From: Micromonospora siamensis
GTDB lineage: Bacteria; Actinomycetota; Actinomycetes; Mycobacteriales; Micromonosporaceae
Direction: 5' to 3'
Length of the DNA stretch: 64,000 bases
NCBI RefSeq assembly: GCF_900090305.1
Contig: NZ_LT607751.1
Coordinates: forward strand, 3,782,001 to 3,846,000
In this document: positions 42,401 to 52,263 of the stretch, one piece after another
How the letters are laid out: every line of letters starts with the position of its first letter
How positions within the stretch are numbered: the first letter of the stretch is position 1
Made by a program: the position numbers and the translations under genes
The notes under the pieces: model-generated
What the model saw: the letters and a program-made list of their open reading frames with translations, nothing else
What the model was told of the DNA's origin: nothing
Database searches by the model: none

Positions 42401-42901
42401 ATGAAGGCAAAGGCAGTTCTCGGCTCTGCGGCGGTCGGCGTGGGTCTCGGCGCGCTCCTGCTCCCGGCGATCGCCCTCGCGGAGACCACCGTGTCACCGG
42501 CCACCACACCGGTCGGCGGAACGGTCGTGCTCACCGCCAAGACGTGCAACCCCAAGGACGGCGACGCGATCTTCCGCGTCACCGGCCCCGACCGGGACCA
42601 GAACGTCCGGTCGACCACCGCCGCCGCGGGCGGCGGGCTGAGCGCCGAACTCTTCACCGCCGGGTTCACCCTCGGCACCTACACGGCGGCCGCCACCTGC
42701 GGTGACGGCAGCTCGGCCGGCAGCGCCCAGTTCACCGTCACGCCGATCGGCGGCGCGCCCGCCGGCGCCGGGGGCGGCGGTGGGGGCACCGGCACCGGCG
42801 CCGCGGTCGCCTTCGGCGCGGGCGGCGCGCTCCTCGGGGCCGGCGCCACCGGTCTGGTCGTGCTGCTGCGCCGCCGGCGCCACGCCGGCGCGATGGCCTG
42901 A
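42401..42901 (+). CDS. Exported surface-type protein with C-terminal membrane anchor, partner of sortase
   Basis: A 166-residue secreted protein. A signal peptide (KAVLGSAAVGVGLGALLLPAIALA) is followed by an about 85-residue immunoglobulin-like beta domain with one Cys pair (KTCNP, ATCGD). Then come a Gly-rich linker, one hydrophobic helix (AVAFGAGGALLGAGATGLVVLL) and a short RRRRH tail. This is the layout of a sortase substrate, yet no LPxTG or LAxTG is present before the helix. A class F sortase follows. The upstream region carries direct GTTGGCCAC repeats (42315 and 42342). Anchoring could use an unrecognised signal or just the membrane helix. Confidence 0.78.
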   Translation: MKAKAVLGSAAVGVGLGALLLPAIALAETTVSPATTPVGGTVVLTAKTCNPKDGDAIFRVTGPDRDQNVRSTTAAAGGGLSAELFTAGFTLGTYTAAATCGDGSSAGSAQFTVTPIGGAPAGAGGGGGGTGTGAAVAFGAGGALLGAGATGLVVLLRRRRHAGAMA

Positions 42902-42973
42902 CGCGCCGGCACGCCGCGCGAGGTCGGGCCCGGCCACACGACGGGCCGCACGACGACACACCATCTGAGAACG

Positions 42974-43006
42974 GGTGCCCGCGCCGGTGACACCGGCGCG
43001 GGCACC
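42974..43006. terminator. Perfect inverted repeat between surface protein and sortase genes
   Basis: The 16-base arms GGTGCCCGCGCCGGTG (42974-42989) and CACCGGCGCGGGCACC (42991-43006) are exact complements separated by one base, so a real RNA hairpin would have about 14 pairs. It stands between two codirectional genes and may reduce read-through to the sortase, lowering its level relative to the substrate. Confidence 0.65.
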
Positions 43007-43035
43007 GGTCACCCCCGTCGGACGGAGGTGGGACC

Positions 43036-43677
43036 CTGCCATCGCCGAACCGCGCCGGCTCCCCGGCGCCCACGACCCGGTCGGCGGTCGCCGCGATCGC
43101 CGTCGCCGGGGCGACCGGGTTCGCGCTGCTCGCCGCCGGCACGGTCCTGGAACCCGCGCCGCCGCCCCGCCCGCCGGCCACCACGGTCGCGCCGGAGCCG
43201 TCCGCCCCCCGCGGGGACACGCTGCCCCGCTCCGCCCCGGTGCGGGTCACCATCCCGGCGATCCACGTGAGCGCCGACGTGGTCCCGGTGGCCGGGGACG
43301 CCGACGGGCGGCTGGAGGTGCCGCCACTGGACCGGCCCGGGGTCACCGGCTGGTACCGACCCGGCGTCAGCCCCGGCGAGGCCGGCAACGCGGTGATCGT
43401 GGGGCACGTCGACTCGCTGAGCGGCCCGGCGGTCTTCTTCAACCTGGGTCGGTTGCGGACCGGCGACACCATCCGCGTCGACCGGACCGATTCCACGACG
43501 GTCACCTTCCGGGTGGACGGGGTGGGGTCGTACCCGAAGGACAGCTTTCCCACCGAGCGGGTCTACGGTGGCGGTGACGCCCCCCGGTTGCGCCTGGTCA
43601 CCTGCGGGGGCCGGTTCGACGTCCGGCGGGGTGACTACCTGGACAACGTCGTCGTCTTCGCCACCCGCGTGCCCTGA
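43036..43677 (+). CDS. Class F sortase, apparently starting at CTG
   Basis: A 213-residue membrane-anchored transpeptidase. A signal-anchor helix (SAVAAIAVAGATGFALLAAG) and a Pro-rich linker precede the sortase barrel. His124 (VGHVDS), Cys190 (LVTCGG) and an Arg at 193 or 197/198 form the active site; FDVRRGDYLDNVVVFA is the class F ending. No ATG, GTG or TTG lies between the in-frame stop at 42988 and the signal anchor. CTG 43036 has GGAGG at 43024-43028, seven bases away. Starting at the later GTG 43240 would remove the anchor. The likely substrate is the protein encoded just upstream. Confidence 0.85.
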   Translation: MPSPNRAGSPAPTTRSAVAAIAVAGATGFALLAAGTVLEPAPPPRPPATTVAPEPSAPRGDTLPRSAPVRVTIPAIHVSADVVPVAGDADGRLEVPPLDRPGVTGWYRPGVSPGEAGNAVIVGHVDSLSGPAVFFNLGRLRTGDTIRVDRTDSTTVTFRVDGVGSYPKDSFPTERVYGGGDAPRLRLVTCGGRFDVRRGDYLDNVVVFATRVP

Positions 43678-43706
43678 GCCCGAACCCGGTCCGGGCCGGT
43701 CGGGAT

Positions 43707-43735
43707 CGGACGGCCCGCACGGCGCGGGCCATCCG
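43707..43735 (+). terminator. Hairpin after the sortase gene
   Basis: GGCCCGC (43712-43718) and GCGGGCC (43724-43730) pair around acggc. The stem extends by four more pairs after one mismatch, spanning 43707-43735. It lies 30 bases past the sortase stop. Confidence 0.55.
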
Positions 43736-43774
43736 GCGTGGTCCCGGTCCTCCGGGCCGGATAGGTTGTCCGAC

Positions 43775-44791
43775 ATGCGTTCGGCTCTCCTCACCGGCAC
43801 GCTCGTCACGGTGCTCGTCGGCGCGCTCGGTTGCGCGGCCACCCCGCCCGAGGCGCAGCCGCCCGTCCAGCGGCATCCCTTCCGCGACGCCGTCATGGCG
43901 GTCGACCCCGCCCTGCCGGCCCTGCGGTGGCAGCGGGCGCACCGCGCCGGTTGGCTCGACCCGATCACCCAGCGACCGCAGGCCCGCTGGGTGAACGGAC
44001 CACGGGACCTGCCCGAGCTGGACCGGCTGCTCCGCTCGGCCGACCAGGCCGGCGCCCTGGCCGTGCTGGTGGTGCGCTACCTGCCGAACCGGGACTGCGA
44101 GGGCTGGGGGGCGGCCGACGGGGCCACCTACGACGCGTTCCTCGGCGACCTGGTCAGCCGGATCGGTGACCGCCAGACGGCGGTGATCCTCGAACCCGGC
44201 GGCCTGGACGCGGAGTGCTTCGACGACGAGCGGGCCGCGCTGCTGACCGCCGCGGTGACCCGGCTCGCCGACGCCGGGCAGTACGTCTACCTCGACGCCG
44301 GGATCCCCTACCGGCTCGACGAGAGAGAGACCGCGCAGCGGCTGCGCCGGGCCGGCATCGACCGGGCCGAGGGTTTCGCGGTGAACGTGGGCGGCCGGGA
44401 GCTGACCCAGTTCAGCCACCTGTGGGGGCTGGCCGTCTCCGACCTGGTCGACGGCCGGGAGATGGTCATCGACACCTCCCGGAACACCGGGCCACCGCCG
44501 GCGGAGGCGCAGTCGTGCAACCCGCCGAAGCGGGGGCTGGGTTATCCCCCCACCACCCGGCCCGAGCTGGAGCGGGTCGCGGCGCTGCTGTGGGTGAAGC
44601 ATCCGGGTGAGTCGGACGGCGACTGCGAGCGCGGCGAGCCGGCGGAGGGGCAGTTCTTCCCCACCCTGGCCTGGGACGCCATCGTCCGCGCACCGTGGCT
44701 CGCCCCCTTCGAACGGTTGCGGGCCGCCTCGGCCCGGCGTCCCGAGCCGCCGCCGGCGCCCGGGCCGGACGGCGCGGCGCTGCGCTACTGA
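43775..44791 (+). CDS. Secreted glycoside hydrolase family 6 protein
   Basis: A 338-residue exported GH6 enzyme (endoglucanase/cellobiohydrolase type, acting on beta-1,4-glucan). The N-terminus is a signal peptide ending VGALGCAATPP; the Cys could be lipidated, though the lipobox is imperfect (Ala at -3). Family blocks follow: VRYLPNRDCEGWGA with the general-acid candidate Asp107, VILEPGGLDAECF, YLDAGIPYRL, DRAEGFAVNVGG, and VIDTSRNTGPP. The late LWVKHPGESDGDC is also typical. There is no carbohydrate-binding module. The role could be cellulose turnover or remodelling of the cell's own glucan. Confidence 0.87.
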   Translation: MRSALLTGTLVTVLVGALGCAATPPEAQPPVQRHPFRDAVMAVDPALPALRWQRAHRAGWLDPITQRPQARWVNGPRDLPELDRLLRSADQAGALAVLVVRYLPNRDCEGWGAADGATYDAFLGDLVSRIGDRQTAVILEPGGLDAECFDDERAALLTAAVTRLADAGQYVYLDAGIPYRLDERETAQRLRRAGIDRAEGFAVNVGGRELTQFSHLWGLAVSDLVDGREMVIDTSRNTGPPPAEAQSCNPPKRGLGYPPTTRPELERVAALLWVKHPGESDGDCERGEPAEGQFFPTLAWDAIVRAPWLAPFERLRAASARRPEPPPAPGPDGAALRY

Positions 44792-44804
44792 CGGCGCCAC
44801 GCGA

Positions 44805-44839
44805 CGGAGCCGGGCCCGCCGACAGCGGACCCGGCTCCG
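44805..44839. terminator. Hairpin between convergent GH6 and M28 genes
   Basis: CGGAGCCGGG (44805-44814) and CCCGGCTCCG (44830-44839) pair perfectly across 15 bases. The hairpin lies between the two stop codons and can terminate both transcripts. Confidence 0.65.
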
Positions 44840-44851
44840 AAGGTACGACGG

Positions 44852-46486
44852 TCAGCCGGCCAGCTCACCGTGCGAGTGCGCGTCGACGCCCGCCTCGGCG
44901 CTGTGCCCGGCGTCGTGCGACCGGCCCGGGGCCCGCCGTACGCCGTTGATCGCCGAGGTGTCGAACGCGAACGTGATGATCGCGGTGGCGATCGCGTCCG
45001 CGTTGACGTCCAGCGCGAAGGTGTTGACGTTGCCGTGCAGGTCGTACGCGGCGTCGAGGGCCGCGTACAGGTCCGCGTCGGCCCCGTCGGCGACCGGGGT
45101 GAGGCTGTCGCAGGCCTGGTGGTAGCAGGGGTCGTAGGACTTGCCCGCGACGCCGCCGAAGAGCGCGGCCTCCTGCGCGGTCTTCACCCCTTCCGCGCCG
45201 GTGAACAGGCCACCGGCCGGGATGTCCACCCCGGCGGCGATGAACGGCCCGTAGTCGGAGCGGCCGGTAAAGTCGGCCGGCACGGTGGCCAGGCCACGCT
45301 CGGCGAAGAACCGCTCGAACACCGACTCGATCTGCGCCGAGCCTTCCGGGCCGGGACCGGCGCCGGTGGTGGCCGAGTCGTCACCGTCGTAGACGCCCAG
45401 CACGTAGTTGGGCGAGCCGACCATGTCGAAGTTGAGGTAGAGCGCGATCTGCGCGATCTGGGCGTCGGTCAGCTCGGCGACGTAGTGGTTGGAGCCGAGC
45501 AGGCCCCGCTCCTCCGCGCCCCACCAGGCGAACCGCACCGCGTTGTTCGGCTTGACCTTGGCCATCTGCAACGCGACCTCGAGCAGCGCGGCGCTGCCGG
45601 TGCCGTTGTCGTTGTAGCCGGGGCCCTCCGGCACCGAGTCCAGGTGGGCGCCGGCCATCACCACGTTGTCGGTGCGGCCGTACCGGGACTGGGCGACGAC
45701 GTTCCAGGTGGTGCGGATCTCCGACTCGGTGTCCGCCACGATCCGCACGACCAGCCCGGCGGTGGCCGCGAACTGCGCGCCGGTGTCGAAGGAGACGGAG
45801 ACGGCGGGAATGCCGACCGGGGCGCTGAGCGTGCCGGCGAACAGGGCGAACCGGTCCGGGTTGGCCTCCCGGGTGCCGTTGCCCTGGTTCATGATGATCA
45901 CCGCCGCCGCGCCGGCGTTCTTGGCGTTGGTGGCCTTCACCCCGAAGCCGCAGTTCGTGCCGCCGCGCTGGATGAGGGCGACCTTGCCGGTCAGGTCCAA
46001 CCCCGCGAAGTCGGAGGCCGTGCAGCCGGAGGTGGCCGCCGCCGGGTTGGCGAGGTTCAGGTCGACCGGCACCACCGCGCCGGTGACGTCTCCCGGCCCG
46101 GAGTACGTCATCAGGCTGTAGTCGACGCCCGCCGTGTAGGTGGTCGGGTTCGGCGCGACCTGGGCGAAGGACGACCCGTGCGCCTCGTAGTAGGGGAACG
46201 GGAAGGCCTGCCGGGTGACCTGGTAGCCGGCCCCCTCCAGCTTGCCGGCGACGTAGTCGACGCTGGCCTGGTAGCCGGGGGTGCCGGAGGCGCGGGTGCC
46301 GCCGTTGGCGTCGGCGATGGCCTGGAGCGCGTCGAGGTGGCGCAGGACGCCGTCCACCGTGACGGCCTTGGTGAGCTTCTTCGCGGAATTGTTGTTGGGA
46401 TCGGCCTGGACGGGGGCCGCGAGGGCCATCGACGCGGCCACGACACCGGCGACGGCGCCGGCGAGCCTTCTCTGGACAGACACCAC
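44852..46486 (-). CDS. Secreted M28 aminopeptidase with PA domain
   Basis: Exported zinc aminopeptidase of 544 residues, similar to actinobacterial aminopeptidase S/Y. It has a signal peptide (LAGAVAGVVAASMALAAPVQA), a protease-associated insert at about 130-260 (SDFAGLDLTGKVALIQRGG), and a peptidase core. Metal ligands show in AGAHLDSVPEGPGYNDNGTG (His and Asp; quoted 20), WGAEERGLLGS (Glu pair), FDMVGSPNY and YHQACDSLTP. A short C-terminal extension follows. Translation probably starts at one of two adjacent GTG codons (46486 or 46483), with GAGGAGG upstream at long spacing. It likely trims peptides outside the cell. Confidence 0.88.
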   Translation of the reverse strand: MVSVQRRLAGAVAGVVAASMALAAPVQADPNNNSAKKLTKAVTVDGVLRHLDALQAIADANGGTRASGTPGYQASVDYVAGKLEGAGYQVTRQAFPFPYYEAHGSSFAQVAPNPTTYTAGVDYSLMTYSGPGDVTGAVVPVDLNLANPAAATSGCTASDFAGLDLTGKVALIQRGGTNCGFGVKATNAKNAGAAAVIIMNQGNGTREANPDRFALFAGTLSAPVGIPAVSVSFDTGAQFAATAGLVVRIVADTESEIRTTWNVVAQSRYGRTDNVVMAGAHLDSVPEGPGYNDNGTGSAALLEVALQMAKVKPNNAVRFAWWGAEERGLLGSNHYVAELTDAQIAQIALYLNFDMVGSPNYVLGVYDGDDSATTGAGPGPEGSAQIESVFERFFAERGLATVPADFTGRSDYGPFIAAGVDIPAGGLFTGAEGVKTAQEAALFGGVAGKSYDPCYHQACDSLTPVADGADADLYAALDAAYDLHGNVNTFALDVNADAIATAIITFAFDTSAINGVRRAPGRSHDAGHSAEAGVDAHSHGELAG

Positions 46487-46677
46487 GATGTGCCGTACCT
46501 CCTCGGTGCGGGGAACCGGCGACCAGCTCCGCCCGCCGGTCCATCGACTGTAGACACAGTTACGGGTGCTGGGAAGCGCCGGAGCAGCGCAATCGCCGGA
46601 CCCGGCGGCGACGTCCGGCCGACCGTCGGGCACCGGGCCCCGCCGATCGGTGCGGGACGATCGGGGACAATGGTGGG

Positions 46678-47088
46678 GTGGCGAGACGTGCAGCCCGGCC
46701 GGACGTGGCCGATCGACCCTGCCCCTGCGGCTCCGGCCGGCCGTACGCGCGGTGCTGCGGGCCGCTGCACCGCGGCGAGTCCGACGCCCCGACGGCGGAG
46801 GCGCTGATGCGTTCCCGGTTCAGCGCCTTCGCCGTCGGCGACGCCGACTACCTGCTGCGCAGCTGGCACTCCACCACCCGGCCGGCGCGGCTGCGCCTGG
46901 ACCGGGACCAGCGCTGGGTCCGCCTGGAGGTGCGCGACACCCACGGCGGTGGCCTCTTCGACGCCGAGGGCACCGTCGGGTTCCGCGCCCACTACCGGGA
47001 GGCGGGCCGGCCGGGCACCCTGGAGGAGCGCAGCCGCTTCGTCCGGGAGGACGGCCGCTGGGTCTACCTGGACGCCCTGCCCGACTGA
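46678..47088 (+). CDS. YchJ-like protein with SEC-C motif
   Basis: A 136-residue member of the YchJ/UPF0225 family. The N-terminal SEC-C-type zinc motif is CPCGSGRPYARCCGPLH. It is followed by ALMRSRFSAFAVGDADYLLRSWH, a helix pair typical of the family, then an NTF2-like beta sheet (WVRLEVRDTHGG, GTVGFRAHYRE, FVREDGRWVYLDA). The function in bacteria is not settled; the zinc motif suggests protein or ribosome contact. It starts at GTG and its end overlaps the opposing MFS gene by 25 bases. Confidence 0.87.
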   Translation: MARRAARPDVADRPCPCGSGRPYARCCGPLHRGESDAPTAEALMRSRFSAFAVGDADYLLRSWHSTTRPARLRLDRDQRWVRLEVRDTHGGGLFDAEGTVGFRAHYREAGRPGTLEERSRFVREDGRWVYLDALPD

Positions 47089-48356
47089 GCCGGCCGGCGT
47101 GGCCGCGCCGGCCGGCGGGCCACCAGCAGCCAGCCGGCCACCAGCAGGTAGGGCACCGCGGCCACCGCGAAGGCCCACCGGTGCCCGCCCACACCGGCGG
47201 CCAGCGCGTAGCCGGCGTAGACCCCGATGATGGTCAGGTCGGTGGCCATTCCCGCCAGCGACGTCACCGTCGCCCGGCTCGGGCCGGTGATCCGCGTCTG
47301 CAGCCCGGCGTCGGCCAGCACGGTGGCCAACTGGAGGCCGCCGAACGCCGCAGCGACCAGCGCGAGGCCGACCGGCTGCCCCGAACCGGCGCCCACGGCC
47401 AGCGCCACGGCCGAGGCGGCCAGCAGGGCGGCGTACCCGCGGTCGCCCAGCCGCTCCCCCAGCGGGGCGGCCAGCCCGCCGAGGGTGACCCCGATCGTCA
47501 TCAGCGCCACCAGGGCCGGCACACCGGCCGCCGGCACACCCGTCTCGCGGATCAGCAGCGGCACGTACTCGTCCAGGCCGCCCCAGACCGCGGCGACCAC
47601 CGCGACCAGCAGCACCGCGGCGGCGAGCCTCCGGTCGGTGCGCGCCTCGTCGAGGCCGGTGCGCAAGCTGGCCAGCCAGCCGGATTCCGCGCTGACGTCC
47701 GTCTCGGGATCGCCGTGGGCGTGGGTCGGACCGTCGCCGGTGGGCGGACCGGTCGGGGCGGGGTCGGGCGCGCGGTGTTCCGGGAACCGGACCGCGATCG
47801 CCGCGGCCAGCAGGCACGCCGCCACGCTGGCCACCCCGACGGCCGGATAGCCGCCGGCCGCGAGCACCGGCCCGGCGAGCGCCGCGGCGGCCAGGGTGCC
47901 GAGCACCCCTGCCGTCTTCGCCCGGCCCATGGTGCGCGCGTACCGGCCGGCGGCGCCCAGCCGGTCGAGTTCGGTGAAGACCAGCGCCTCCAGGGCCCCG
48001 GAGGCCAGCGCCCCGCCGGCTCCCCAGAGCAGGAAACCGGCGGCGAAGGCCGGGTACGACGGGAGGAACACCCAGACCGCGAAGCCGGCGCCGGCCAGCA
48101 GCGGGGCCAGGCACAGCAGCAGCCGGCGGGACACGGCGTCGGCCCAGGCGCCCGAGGGCACCTCCAGCGCGATCGCGGTGACCGACCAGAGCACGAAGAG
48201 CGAGGAGATCTGCCCGACCGACAGCCCGGTGTCGCTGAACAGCAGCGGATACAGCGGATAGAGCAGGACGACGTCGGTGAGGAACGCGTAGCCGTAGAGG
48301 GTGGCCGCCAAGCGGCGCACACGGGTGTCGGGCACCCGCGCGGAGGTGACAGTCAT
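47064..48356 (-). CDS. MFS transporter
   Basis: Inner-membrane transporter of 430 residues with about 12 helices in two halves. The first helices read YGYAFLTDVVLLYPLYPLLF, then LEVPSGAWADAVSRRLLL as the motif A loop, and GALASGALEALVFTELDR in helix 4-5. An acidic His-containing cytoplasmic loop (APTGPPTGDGPTHAHGDPE) separates the halves. GRAKTAGVLGTLAAAALAGP is another family-like stretch. The ATG has GGAAGG upstream. The substrate is unknown; no regulator lies adjacent. Confidence 0.82.
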   Translation of the reverse strand: MTVTSARVPDTRVRRLAATLYGYAFLTDVVLLYPLYPLLFSDTGLSVGQISSLFVLWSVTAIALEVPSGAWADAVSRRLLLCLAPLLAGAGFAVWVFLPSYPAFAAGFLLWGAGGALASGALEALVFTELDRLGAAGRYARTMGRAKTAGVLGTLAAAALAGPVLAAGGYPAVGVASVAACLLAAAIAVRFPEHRAPDPAPTGPPTGDGPTHAHGDPETDVSAESGWLASLRTGLDEARTDRRLAAAVLLVAVVAAVWGGLDEYVPLLIRETGVPAAGVPALVALMTIGVTLGGLAAPLGERLGDRGYAALLAASAVALAVGAGSGQPVGLALVAAAFGGLQLATVLADAGLQTRITGPSRATVTSLAGMATDLTIIGVYAGYALAAGVGGHRWAFAVAAVPYLLVAGWLLVARRPARPRRPAQSGRASR

Positions 48357-48505
48357 GAGGCCTTCCTGGGGACGAGGTGGACGCCGGCTGGTGCGGCGGC
48401 CACGGCGGCCCGCGGTCAGTGCCTCTGGCTAGGGATCAACATCGCCAGGTCATGGGGGTGATGGTAGCCCGACGGCCGCTCCGGCGCGGCCCGGTGCGGA
48501 TGGCG

Positions 48506-48536
48506 AAGGGGTGGGACCGGACCGGTCCCATCCCTT
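48506..48536 (-). terminator. Terminator hairpin after the channel-like gene
   Basis: A stem of 15 pairs (one G-T wobble) joins 48506-48520 with 48522-48536 around a single central base, so the loop opens by a pair or two. It starts 18 bases downstream of the stop of the gene at 48554 in its direction of transcription. Confidence 0.65.
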
Positions 48537-48553
48537 CCTGCTGCCCGCCAGGG

Positions 48554-49561
48554 TCAGCGGCGGAACTTGTCGACGTCCTGCTGGGACGGAATGATCATGG
48601 TGGCCTCGGCGTCACCGCCCGGGCGCTCGGCGGGCGGCGCCGGCTGGCTCGGCACGGTCGGCTCCGCCGGGACGGCCGGCGTGGTCGGAGACGTGCGGTC
48701 GGCGTCGGCGTACGGCGCGACGGGCTGGGTCAGCTCCGCCTCGTCGGGTCGGGAGACGATCTGGGTGGTCTCGGCCGCGTCGTACGGGGTGGCCGGCGGG
48801 GTCGGCACGGCGTCCGCGGTGGCGGGGGCGGCCGGCGGGGTGGCCCGGGCCGCCTCCTCACGCCGCTGCTCCCGGTAGGCGCGGGCGTGCGTGGCGATCG
48901 TCGAGGACTCCCGCTCGGCCCGGCTGAGCCAGGACTCCCAGCGGCTCTGCATCGGACGGACCAGGCCGCCACCCACCCCGACGACCAGGATGCCGCCGAC
49001 CGTGGCGAGGACCGCGATCAGCACCGGGGTGGTCACCGCGGTGGCCACCCCGATCTGGTTGAGGGCGGCGATGACGCCCAGGCCGAGGATGAACACCGAG
49101 GCGACGGTGGCCAGCACCCGGCCGTACGACAGGCCGCCGAGCGCGGCGCCGATGATGTCCTTGACGGCCCGGGCGATGGCGGCGGCGACCACCACGATGA
49201 CGATCGCCACGAAGGCGCGCGGCAGCCAGGCGACCACCCCGGCGATCAGGTCCGAGATGGGGTTCGGGCCCCAGATGCCGAAGGCGAGTTGCAGGGTCAC
49301 CAGCAGCACACCGTAGTAGGCGAGCTTGGCGACGATGTCGCTGGCGTCGTAGCGGGACCGGGCCAGGGCGGTCTTGACGCCGCCGCGCTCGACCGCCCGG
49401 TCGAAGTGCACCCGCTCCAGGACCTTGTCGACAATCTTGAGTACCGCCTTGGCGATCAGCCAGCCGACCACCAGGATCGCCACGAAGGCGACCGCCTTGG
49501 GCAGGAACAGCATCACCGACCGGAGCGCGTCACCCACCGCGTCCCCGAAGTTGTCCTTCAT
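48554..49561 (-). CDS. Mechanosensitive-channel-like membrane protein (CmpX type)
   Basis: A 335-residue protein with about five membrane helices of the conserved TM-helix type found in small-conductance channel relatives. These include AVAFVAILVVGWLIAKAVLK, then ASDIVAKLAYYGVLLVTLQLAFG, AWLPRAFVAIVIVVVAAAIA and VLIAVLATVGGILVVGVGGG. The MscS beta domain and pore motif are absent. A long Pro/Thr/Ala-rich cytoplasmic tail (about 240-335) ends in MIIPSQQDVDKFRR. ATG 49561 is supported by GGAGG eight bases before; an in-frame GTG at 49576 overlaps that site. It diverges from a sensor kinase. Channel activity is an inference. Confidence 0.8.
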   Translation of the reverse strand: MKDNFGDAVGDALRSVMLFLPKAVAFVAILVVGWLIAKAVLKIVDKVLERVHFDRAVERGGVKTALARSRYDASDIVAKLAYYGVLLVTLQLAFGIWGPNPISDLIAGVVAWLPRAFVAIVIVVVAAAIARAVKDIIGAALGGLSYGRVLATVASVFILGLGVIAALNQIGVATAVTTPVLIAVLATVGGILVVGVGGGLVRPMQSRWESWLSRAERESSTIATHARAYREQRREEAARATPPAAPATADAVPTPPATPYDAAETTQIVSRPDEAELTQPVAPYADADRTSPTTPAVPAEPTVPSQPAPPAERPGGDAEATMIIPSQQDVDKFRR

Positions 49562-49660
49562 CTGAGGTTCCTCCACGCCTGTCAGCTCGGGTCGTACCGG
49601 GCGGCACTACCCTGGCTGGCTGAGCGGGAAACGCCGTCATGGTTCGGTTACCCTGCTGCC

Positions 49661-51265
<1,605 letters not shown>

Positions 51266-51298
51266 GCCCACGACCACCGGTGCGAGGCGCCCGCCCCG

Positions 51299-52177
51299 TC
51301 AGTGCCGGGTCTCCGGGTGGCCGCGGTGCCCGTCCCCCGCCGGTACGCCCTGCGGGGTAGGCACCGGTGTGACCGGCTGCCCGGCGGCCGGGGCGGGCTG
51401 CTGCCGGGTGCCGTTGGCGAACTCGTCGAAGAACCGCAGCAGCTCGACCGGGAACGGCATCACCAGCGTGCTGTTCTTCTCCGCCGCCACGTCCACCACC
51501 GTCTGCAACAGCCGCAGCTGGTACGCACCCGGCGTGTCGGCCATCGCCCGGGAGGCGTCGGCGAGCCGCCGGGACGCCTGGTACTCGCCGTCCGCGGCGA
51601 TCACCCGCGCCCGGCGTTCCCGCTCCGCCTCGGCCTGCCGGGACATCGAGCGCTTCATCCCCTCGGGCAGCGCGACGTCCTTGACCTCCACCCGTTCGAT
51701 CAGCAGGCCCCACGGCTTCTCGGTCGGGGCGTCGATCACCGACTTCAGTTCGGCGTTGATCCGCTCGCGGTCGCCGAGGACGGTGTCCAGGTCGGCCTTG
51801 CCGATCACCGAGCGCAGCGCCGTCTGGGCCACCTGGAGCACGGCCGACGGGTAGTCCCGCACGTTCACCAGCGCCTTCACCGGGTCCACCACCCGGTAGT
51901 AGACGACCGCGTCCACGGTCAGGGTGACGTTGTCCCGGGTGATCGCGCCCTGCGCCGGCACGCCGATCACGGTGGTCTGCATGCTCACCCGGACCATCCG
52001 GTCCGCGATCGGCACGATCAGGTGCAGACCGGGCTGCCGGATGCGTTCCAGCACCCGGCCGAAGCGGAACACGATCCCCCGCTGGTACTGCTGGACCAGG
52101 CGGACGCTCAGCGACGCGAGCAGCACCACCAGGACCACGACGACGACCAGGCCGATGACGGCGGCGGCGCTTCCCAT
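51299..52177 (-). CDS. Slipin / SPFH (band 7) membrane protein
   Basis: A 292-residue stomatin-like protein that scaffolds membrane domains. An N-terminal helix (AAVIGLVVVVVLVVLLASL) is followed by the band 7 domain: QQYQRGIVFRFGRVLERIRQ, GLHLIVPIADRMVRV, and VTLTVDAVVYYRVVDPVKAL. LQTALRSVIGKADLDTVL-type sequence and an ALPEGMKRSMSRQAEAERER helix are classic for slipins. The C-terminal tail is Pro/Gln/His-rich. No NfeD partner gene is adjacent. It lies 86 bases downstream of the lipoprotein gene on the same strand. Confidence 0.9.
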   Translation of the reverse strand: MGSAAAVIGLVVVVVLVVLLASLSVRLVQQYQRGIVFRFGRVLERIRQPGLHLIVPIADRMVRVSMQTTVIGVPAQGAITRDNVTLTVDAVVYYRVVDPVKALVNVRDYPSAVLQVAQTALRSVIGKADLDTVLGDRERINAELKSVIDAPTEKPWGLLIERVEVKDVALPEGMKRSMSRQAEAERERRARVIAADGEYQASRRLADASRAMADTPGAYQLRLLQTVVDVAAEKNSTLVMPFPVELLRFFDEFANGTRQQPAPAAGQPVTPVPTPQGVPAGDGHRGHPETRH

Positions 52178-52263
52178 GACCCCTCGATCCCGGAGGCCCC
52201 CGCCTCCCGGCGCCGCGCATACCCACCGCGGCGCCGGTCACTCCTACCCGGCCGCGCGTACGG

